From: Marasmius tenuissimus
Taxonomy: Eukaryota; Basidiomycota; Agaricomycetes; Agaricales; Marasmiaceae
Direction: 5' to 3'
Assembly: GCA_029532415.1 (NCBI GenBank)
Contig: JAQOTA010000052.1
Span: 1,178,001-1,242,000, forward strand
DNA length: 64,000 nucleotides
This document shows positions 55,908 through 64,000 of this stretch, one piece after another. Each line of letters opens with the position of its first letter. The first letter of the stretch is position 1. A program made the translations under genes and the position numbers. A model generated the notes under the pieces. It was given only the letters and a program-made list of their open reading frames with translations. It was not told where the DNA came from and ran no database searches.

Positions 55908-58727
55908 CTATTCAGCTAACCACTTTTCGCATTTCTTGGCGTATTTGTCGAGCAACTGAGAAAGATCACGGATGACAAACGTCAAGACCACACTCGCGAA
56001 GAACTCGGAGGCGCGCCTCAGTTTGTTTTCTGCAGCTGAGCGGATATCTAGAGGTAGGCCGCTGTATGACGGGGCGACTGGTTGGGCGGTCACAGCTCTC
56101 GTATGTTCGTCTAACAGCTGGGCGTGAAGGAAGAGTCTCTTGAGTCCTTGTACGTATTCAGCAGGAGAATCGAGACTGTAATCAATGTTAGAAGTTGCTC
56201 CCCAAGTCAGATATGTGAAACATACTTTTTGCCGTTAGTGAACTTGTCAAACCTTCTGCCGAGTTTATCCCCCCATGTTGTCTTCTTGACCGCAAAGCCC
56301 TCTCCAACACTCAGCTTCTTGCCAAAGTTTGCAACCACCCCGTCACAAACAGAAGAAAAGTCCTCCAGCTTCACGATCCACTGTTCCCCTTCTCTCCTGC
56401 CAATACTTCCTATCCCCATTGCCATGCCACTGCTCACGTTCCCTGCACCAAAATACTCCGAACTGAATGTCTGAAGCTCCTCCAATGCCGTGCACAGTAT
56501 CCCCACCACTCTGACCTTCTCCATTAAATTACCAAGCTTCGCCCCACCTTGTGACCACACTTCTTGAGGTACATGTAATCGCCGGGTGATGTACCCGCCC
56601 GTAGAAGATATCATAGTTGTTCGTAGCAAGTTCATCAGGTGGTATGGCTTCCGCGATGGGTCTGCAGGTGCCGCCGGTGGTAGTGGTGATGTGGGGGTGA
56701 TCGGTATTCCGGTTGCCATTACTGTGAGACCACCAACAGAGGTAGGCATACCATTTTGCGATGGTATGTCAGTTTGAACTGTAAGAGGAATCCCTGGTGT
56801 GCTCGGCTTGTACTTGCTTGTGTATGATGTCTTCCGTGAAGTAGCTCCGTTTGCAGTAGGCAAAGGCGGTAATTGTTCCACAGAGGAGTTGACGCTGGCA
56901 GAAGGACGCCTGCCTGGTTGCGAGGACGATCTACTTCTACCACCAGCGGACGAGATGGAGGTCACTGACCCCCCTGGTAATGACGAAGCCAGCGCTCTTG
57001 GAACAGGTGGTATAGAACTAGCAGAAGCAGTGGATTCTGCCGGCGAAGAGGATCGGGGTGTGGGAGGTGCAGATGTCTTCGTGGTTCGTCTCTGGAAGAT
57101 GGTGCCCTGGTTGGTAGAAGTATTTATCATCTGGCCAGAACCATCTGACCGCGAAGAAACCGTTGAAGAGTTTCGCGGACGTGAATTGAGAAGTCTCGGT
57201 GACGGTGGAGGTTTGGATGTCCTGTGTGTATCACTCGTAGGCGAGGGAACAGGAGGGAGAGGTGGGGAGTCTTGGTTCGCGACCCTGGAAGGGTCTGTGG
57301 ATTTCTTGTTAACTGGATAGTTTGACGGATAATGAATGGGTTCTCGATGCGGGTCTTCGTAACCTCGTTCTTCATCCTCCTCCAGCGCAGCCAGCTTACC
57401 CCCCGATCCTGTTCTTCTGTGTCCAATAGCAATCGAATCACCCCGAGTTCTGTTGACAATATCCGAGTGTCTGCTTTGGGTGGATGGTTCTGGCTCGTAT
57501 GCAATAGGCGCGGGTGGTGGTGGCGGGGAAATTGGAGGGGGTGGCATTGCAGGTGGAAGATTCGAAAATCCTCGAGATCTGCGGGACGAAGATATACCTC
57601 GGTTGCTTGGACTTGAAGGACTTGTTATTGGAGGTTGAGAGATGGGAATGGGGACATGAGCGGGTTGCAGCGGTGGGTCATATTGTACTGTCGCATAAGG
57701 ATGTGATGTAGACTGAGGGGGTAGACCAGGTATGTCAGACCTACTCGGACTTGGTGGGTCATCAGGAAACATCGCAGAGCCAATAGCTGCATACCCGTCG
57801 TCTGATATGTCGTGGCCGTATGGATGTTGAATGTAGTCGTCAGTTGGGGTATGGTGGTTGTTGGTATCTTGAGTGTCAGAATCATCGGCGATGGGCGATG
57901 CAGCCAGGCCCAGTTCTTGACTGTTGAAGGTCAATGAGTAGATAGTAGACGAAGAGTAGGGCATTGGAGGGATGCTATATATGATGCTGAGAATGTTCAT
58001 TCGATCCGCATAGGTATCATGCTGCAAACGATGAGCTCCTTGTTAAATCCAACCACGAGAGCTTGCTCACAATATTTTGCAGCCTCCTGATCTCCTCCTC
58101 TTGTGCAACTACACTGCGTCGCCTCCCATTTCTCCTCCGTGAGCTGACCTCTGTACTGTCCTCTCCGCGCCTGACCCGTTCCATAACTTCACTGAGTAAC
58201 GCGACACTTTTTCCGTAAGCCTGCACCGCAAGTTCGGGATTATCATTCGTAGAGTCAAGTTGAACGGCCTGACGAGCGAGTTCAAGCGCTCTTGTAAGGG
58301 CACGTCGTGAGGATGGAGGTCGTGGGGCTGGGTGATCTGATGGGGGTGCAAGAAGGTGAGGCTGCGGTGGGGGCGATTGCGACGGCTGGACTTTCTGAGA
58401 ATCATGAATTCGAGAACTAGGCAGAATGGAGGGAGGCGGAGGATCTGAGAGATCGTGGTATGAAGTGTACATGTCGTTGCTGTTGTCGAAATGGGGAATT
58501 TCAGGAATTGGGAGGTTGGGAGGAGGCGGAGGCCGAGCCTGAGCGAACGTAGAGCGACGACGCTGAGCGTTTAAGGTTGATGAGGACGATGAGCTCGAAG
58601 CTTCCAGGACGCCTTTTCGATGCTCGTCGCTGTCCCAGTCCATCCTCATCACCGCCGTCTCTAACTCATTCACGGAGTTATTGATCTGGCCGAAAACAAC
58701 TGTGCCGTTCTTACCCACGCCACCCAT
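55908..58727 (-). CDS. MIT-domain protein
   Basis: Exons 58071..58727, 56226..58021, 55908..56175 (906 aa). A Pro/Ser-rich N-terminus leads to a MIT-type three-helix segment (~140-225): RALTRALELARQAVQLDS, ELAVQAYGKSVALLSEVMER, then EEEIRRLQNIHDTYADRMN across intron 1. A ~400-residue disordered Ser/Pro region follows. A conserved helical C-terminal domain (~620-906) has YHLMNLLRTTMISSTGGYIT, WGDKLGRRFDKFTNGKK, YVQGLKRLFLHAQLLDEH and DLSQLLDKYAKKCEKWL. MIT domains bind C-terminal tails of ESCRT-III proteins, so a role in endosomal sorting or membrane remodelling is likely; the specific orthologue is not identified. Confidence 0.87.
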
Positions 58728-58955
58728 TTTGGCTCTCCTATAATTTTTTTTGCCTCACAACGCTACTTAGCTAGCGCGAAACATGATAATTTCACCAAAA
58801 TAAAACGACGGTAGGTACGAGTATCCATGCTTATCCATGAACGAACAGGAAAACAAAAAGGAGAATTCGAAAGAAACAAACAACACAATAAACGAGCGTC
58901 TCTCGATATCAGTAATCGTTGGGTATATTCCAGACTGCCGCAATCCTGCTGTCCC

Positions 58956-60643
58956 TTACTCCCTGAACTCGGACTGGGAGCCCTGCGCCGCAAGACGGCT
59001 TTCCAAGTTTCTAGAAACAGAGAACTGCATCAGCACAGGTTCTCCAGACTGAATATATACTTACCGCAGGGATTCTTCTTTGGCCAACAACTCTTGCCTC
59101 TTTTCGTTGATCTCGCGCTGTACCTTGAGCTCGATCTCCCGCAGCTGAAACGCGAAACGCCAACGTCAAGCTCCGATGGATAGGGCAAACTATGATAAAC
59201 CATACCTTTTCTTCCTCACGACGCAATTGTTCTTCCTTGAGTCGGACGCTCTGGGACGCGAGGTCTTCGGGAAGAATGGAGCTATCGCCGCTGTGATTCA
59301 TGAATTAGAAAAGGCGAGCAGGAAGAAGTCGGAAATTGCATACTGGGTGTCGATAGAATGCACGGTGCGAGACAGTTTCTCGGTACGGTAAGTTTCATAC
59401 AGAACATCATGTGTCAGTGACTTGAGATCGCCCAAATGCGAGCTAGAGCATTCCAGTCATCAGCAATGCACGACGATGTTTGATGATCAAATCATACTTG
59501 AGAAGCGCGCTTCGGAGTCTGCTGAAGTCAGAGTGCTTGGGGTTGTCGACCTCGGCAATACCCCAGGGGTAGATTCGGGCACGAACAAGCTGTCCGTCAA
59601 CCTCGACTTCCTCTTCAGACCCAATGATAGCGAAAGGTAGAAGAGCCTGATGTTAATGAAAATTAGCTTTGGCCGTACTCGAGATTAAAAGGAGGGCGTA
59701 CGCGAAGCTCGCTGTTGTCCTGGATAGTTTCTTCGTCGTCTTCCTCAACATCATAGGGGAAGTTGTATACAGGGATATCGTAGTGCTCAATGTCCTCCAT
59801 GACCTGAAACTTTGGTTAGTGAGTAGTTAAACGCCAAGAGTTGCCCTACTCACCCGCTTCTTGAATCCTCTGAGTTCACTTGGTGTCAATGAATCTGCCT
59901 TGCCAATGACAGGGATAACGTTCACACGAGGGGAGAGGCGGCGCATGAGTTCGATGTCCATCTCACGCAAGCTGAAAGTGGATATTGAGTCACTGATTTG
60001 GGTTTGATGGCTTTAGGATGTACTCACGAATGGCCGGTAGGAGGAATAAAGTAGAGAAGGGCATGAATTCTGTTATCCCTGAAGCGAGGATTACGCTTGA
60101 TACGAGACTCTTCAGCGAGAATGTCATCATATTGGCGTTCGAGGTAGCCAACGATTTCTTGGAATCTAGGAGAAGTCTGTTCAAAACGCCATTCCGTGAA
60201 GAAGAGGTGGGTGACACGTACGCGAACTCGTTGTCAATGTTGTCACCAAAGCCAGGGGTATCGACAATGGTCAAGGCAATACGAACTCCGTCCTCCTCGA
60301 GCTCTGTCGAGCGTGGTAAAGCAAACGAATGAACAATGAGTAACAGAGAACGAACGACAGTGAACAGGAGGGACTCACCGACGGTCACAGGCTTGATCCT
60401 GATTCCTTCCTCAACATGGGCAGTCTCTGGATCGTCGGAAACCTTGTGTTGCAGAACTTCCGACTCGCAAAGGGTATTCACAAAGGTGGTACGGCCAGTA
60501 CCAGAAGCACCTAAGAATTCGGAATCGCGTTAGGGAAAGAGGGAAAAAGCAGAACAGTTGATGAGACACTCACCGACCACCATAAGAGTGAACTGAACAC
60601 CCTTTTTGGCCTTGTTTCCTCTTCTTCTCCCAGCGAAAGACAT
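58956..60643 (-). CDS. CDC11: Septin, CDC11 group
   Basis: Eleven exons: 60574..60643, 60379..60510, 60222..60303, 60028..60165, 59854..59971, 59702..59803, 59498..59646, 59344..59442, 59206..59290, 59065..59144, 58956..59010 (369 aa). After the basic start (MSFAGRRRGNKAKKG) come G1 VGASGTGRTTFVNTL, G3 VDTPGFGDNIDNE, PTGHSLREMDIELMRRLSPR, G4 VIGKADSLTPSEL, and the septin unique element RIYPWGIAEVDNPKHSDF with FSRLRSALL. A C-terminal coiled coil (LKEEQLRREEEKLREIELKV) closes the protein. The P-loop carries Arg where most septins have the nucleotide-binding Lys; yeast Cdc11 shows the same Arg, supporting the assignment. Septins form filaments scaffolding septation and polarity. It is divergent from MSH1 (220 bases between ATGs). 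Confidence 0.9.
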
Positions 60644-60863
60644 GATTTTGGCGTTGAGGGCTGCTGAACGACGGGGATGCAACAGAGGGGGAAAGGTTGA
60701 GCCTTGTTTTGATGAATTATTTTCGCTTTGAACTCCGCCATGTGATGTGGCGTGACCTGCGATTTATTTCCGCCAGGCTACTTTCGCGGGCGAATGTACT
60801 CTGCAGCTCGCTTCGACTTACCCCTACACCTTGACGTCCAACATTTATGCACACCATTTTCGC

Positions 60864-63800
60864 ATGGTGAATCAAGTCAACGGAATAATTCGTTCTCTTC
60901 TACGCCAAAGAATCCAGCACCAGTATCGTTCACTACACATTACTGCCTCCAACTCTCTTGACGCATCCTCGTCAACACCACGCAGAGCCAAAGGAGTTAA
61001 AGGAGTCAAGACGAAAAGAGCCTATGAAGACCTACCGAAGCACCGTTTGAACGCAGATGGAATGGTCGCAGCACCCCTAGAGAATTGGTGGGGAGGAGAG
61101 CCTGGGAGCGAGATTTCACTCGGTAACACATCCCTATGTACGCGTGTTTCTCGTGTTTTCTGTCCCCTCACTCAATATATTTCGGGAAATGATTATCTTC
61201 CGTACGTCTATTCCTCTATCATGTCAAGACACGAACGCAGAAAGAACCGAGAGAGATGAGAAGCCTCGGGATGCCGACTCCGTTGAAGACAACTCTATGG
61301 TTCTTACGAGGGATAGTGGGGATAGTGGTGACGTGGGGAATGTAGAAATCGACTCCTCTCAGGCAAGCTTGATTAAGGAGAAGCCAAAAAGGCGTCGCAA
61401 GATCAAAGCCGACGTCGAAGTTGAAAGAGTACCTACTTCTGGTGAGGGTGGTCTTCACTCGAGGTATTGAACCAACTTTCGATATCCAGCCACTAGAGGA
61501 CGCTCCTGCCAAGAAGCGTGGCCGAAAGAAAGCCGCAATAAAGACAAAGGATGAAACAGTCAACCCAGACATTGTCGAGGGCGAAGGTCATTCAGCTACG
61601 CGTCGTTTATCTGCACAATGTCCTGACTGGCCATTGTGTAGAACCGGACAATGGACGACAAGGCACCCTTGCAACAGAAATAATGGAGAATCATTCCAAG
61701 TTTCCTCATTGTATCCTGCTCACTCGTGTTGGTCAATTCTACGAGGTGAGCCAGGAGTCCTTACCTCCCGCATCTGAACGTTAACTAACTTCTCGACAGT
61801 CATATTTCGACCAGGCGATAGAGGTCGCTTCGCTTTTGAACATCAAACTCGCCAAAAGGAAATGGGCTGGGAAGTCTGTGCCCATGTGTGGGTTCCCACT
61901 AGCCCACCTTGATAAATACCTCAAGACCCTCGTTCAGCAAAACAGGAGATTTGTCGCCATGTGCGAGGAGTTTCCCAAGTACCATTCCGCGGGTAAGCGG
62001 GAGTTTGAAAGACGCGTCGTGCGCGTCATCACACCGGGAACGCTCATCGACGAGTCATTTCTGAACCATTACGAAAATAACTATCTCCTGGCCATCTCTC
62101 CTCCTTCGGCTTCGGAAGTAGGAAGAGACGGCACTCATTCGGCAGGTATCGCATGGATAGACGTGTCTACCGGCGAGTTCTACTCAAAGGAAGTACCCAT
62201 GGAGAATTTGCGGGATGATCTTGCACGGATTGGACCAAAGGAGGTGCTTCTGGATCACACGTACAGATCAGACACTACCGGTCCAGCTCTGAACGCCATC
62301 GCGGAGATTGACGCTATACTCTCCTTTGTCAATACCTCGTCCTCGGCGCCTTCCTTCATTGACAAAGGATTGCCAACTGAAGCCTCCGGTGTCGCTGATG
62401 AGATTGTTTTGGACGATGACAATGGGTCCGGTACCTCCAATGTTTACACTCCGGCAGAAAGTGTGGCTATTTCGCTTTTGACGAGATACCTACAGGACAA
62501 TTTACTCGAACATATGCCTCCCCTGCTCCAACCGAATCGAGAACACACAGGGGGCGAATGCAAATTGACTCTCACACTATTAAAGCGCTTGAGATACGCG
62601 AGAACATGCGAGAGGGAGGTACAAAAGGGAGCTTGATGAGCGTCATCAAGCGTACTGTTACCAATGGCGGTACCCGTCTGCTTTCCCGCTGGCTCTGTGA
62701 GTATTACTTTTTGGGAACTTTCATGTAAATTGACATTACCGCAGGCTCTCCCAGTGCGTCTGTCAAAGAAATAGATGCAAGGCAATCTCTTGTTGCCTTC
62801 TTCTGCGACCGCCCCCACTTCCGCTCCGATCTTCGTATGTTCCTATCGCGAGCAGAGGATGCGGGGAGAATCGTTCAAAAATTCCTACTTGGGCGCGGGG
62901 ACCCAAGCGATCTGCTCTCGCTGTCTACAGGGATACAAACGTGGGCCTCCGTAGCAGAGAAAGTGCGACTTGAACATGCCATGGAAGCCTCTGAAACGGT
63001 TGCCTTTGATCGCAGCCATGAGTGGGCCAGCATCAATGCCTTGCTGTCTCGAATGGCCGACCTCGGGGGGCTTGCTGGCAGAATTCGTACGGCCATTGTA
63101 CAGAGCGAGGGGCAACCAGTGGCTAGGGAACCTATTTCTGACGACGGCCTAATGAGTGATATCGAAAGCCCCGTCCTCAGCTTTAATAGACATGATTGGA
63201 GGTATGGCCGATCGCGGTTCGGCATCAACATTAATCCCCAGTGAGTCGAAGTATCATCTTCTCCTGTGGTTTCTTCAACATTTCTCGTAGGTTTTCTGAA
63301 GAGCTTCAGAATGCTCATTCGACCCTGCAAAATCTCCTCAACCGGAAGGAAAAGCTAGAAGAGCGACTTCAGTTAAAATACGGTGTTTACCCTCCAAGCT
63401 CATTCCTGTCCACATGAACTAAAGTTTGCCTCCAGATGCCCCCTCCCTAACCCTCCGCTCCTCTCCTGCACAGGGAATGCACGTACATCTTGCGAAATCT
63501 AAACGTGATCAAACCAAGCTTAAGGCAGATCCCGCTTTCACGCCCATAAGCGAGACTGGCACCACCAAGTGTTATTTCAATCAGGTTAGACCAAACACCC
63601 TTGTCCGGTAGCAACCACTGATGAAGAACAAAACAGGAATGGTCTCAGCTTGGGTCGCAAATATTTGAATCCGCACTTGCCCTTTCTTTGGCTGAGAAGG
63701 AAGCATTTGAAACTCTTCGACAAGAGGTACGCGCGGGAAATAATTGTACGTTTCTGTGGCCTGAATAAATGGTCAATTCAGATTACCAGTCATGCGTCAA

Positions 63801-64000
63801 GCTTGAGACGAAACGCGAGAATATTGGACGAACTCGATGTAACGCTTGCTTTCGCCAGCCTCGCTACAGAGCTGAATTTCGTCAGGCCCATGATCACGGA
63901 AGAGTGAGTATCGTCACTGCGTCAAACGGCCGTTTGCTCATCTCTCCAACAGCACAAGTTACCATGTTGTTAACGGACGACATCCAACCGTCGAAATGGG
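60864..64000 (+). CDS. MSH1: Mitochondrial MutS homologue MSH1 (3' truncated by window; single-base frameshift)
   Basis: Exons seen: 60864..61122, 61241..61428, 61490..61586, 61642..61745, 61800..62696, 62745..63240, 63291..63382, 63436..63584, 63637..63726, 63782..63903, 63953..>64000. The N-terminus ([20 protein letters not shown]) is a mitochondrial presequence, then a Lys-rich linker. MutS domain I is [31 protein letters not shown] and [32 protein letters not shown] and the connector/core ([24 protein letters not shown]) follow. The ATPase domain starts at the window end ([12 protein letters not shown]). Msh1 repairs mismatches in mitochondrial DNA. Exon 61800..62696 is one base short: REHTG and [15 protein letters not shown] lie in different frames around the G5 run 62550..62554. 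The exon 2 donor (61429) is tentative. Confidence 0.9.

Overview
The window is nuclear DNA of a filamentous basidiomycete, most likely an Agaricomycete. Genes are packed at about one per 2 kb on both strands and carry many short introns (about 45-65 bases) with GT..AG ends. Several protein families look basidiomycete-specific, and there is a fungal-type GH74 xyloglucanase with a C-terminal CBM1. I resolved 30 protein-coding genes. I saw no transposon, rRNA, tRNA or CRISPR array. Almost all exon joins were read by hand from splice signals plus reading phase; nearly every model sums to a whole number of codons, and the exceptions are the two frameshifts below.

Layout. 0-8.3 kb: end of a ubiquitin gene, UTP23 and EMC7 (divergent), a conserved unknown, a secreted CAP protein, a DLT1-like membrane protein and NADH-cytochrome b5 reductase. 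8.7-16.6 kb: a MAP-kinase-phosphatase-type dual-specificity phosphatase, TVP23, a polytopic orphan and an LRR protein. 16.6-28.0 kb: the 22-exon GH74-CBM1 gene, a Ser/Pro-rich unknown, a degenerate kinase-like protein and an amino acid permease. 28.3-40.2 kb: an LRR-DH-PH Rho exchange factor, ELP4 and IMP1 (divergent), LYS1 and a disordered unknown. 40.7-55.1 kb: two diverged paralogues of the INO80 subunit IES1 in opposite orientation enclose TIM8, an acyltransferase, an AAAP transporter, an alpha/beta hydrolase and a Ser/Thr-rich membrane protein. 55.9-64 kb: a MIT-domain protein, a CDC11-type septin and the 5' part of mitochondrial MSH1, cut by the window end.

The genes do not form a metabolic cluster. 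They are mostly housekeeping: ribosome biogenesis, ER/Golgi membranes, mitochondrial import, processing and DNA repair, tRNA modification, lysine synthesis, and polarity/septins. The nutrient-facing genes are the xyloglucanase, the permease and the AAAP transporter. The most notable observations are single-base frameshifts in short homopolymers of two otherwise well-conserved genes (GH74 and MSH1), the IES1 paralogue pair with a GC-AG intron, micro-exons of 7, 8 and 10 nt, a kinase-like protein with altered catalytic motifs, and a CAP protein fused to an unnamed Cys/Trp-rich domain.
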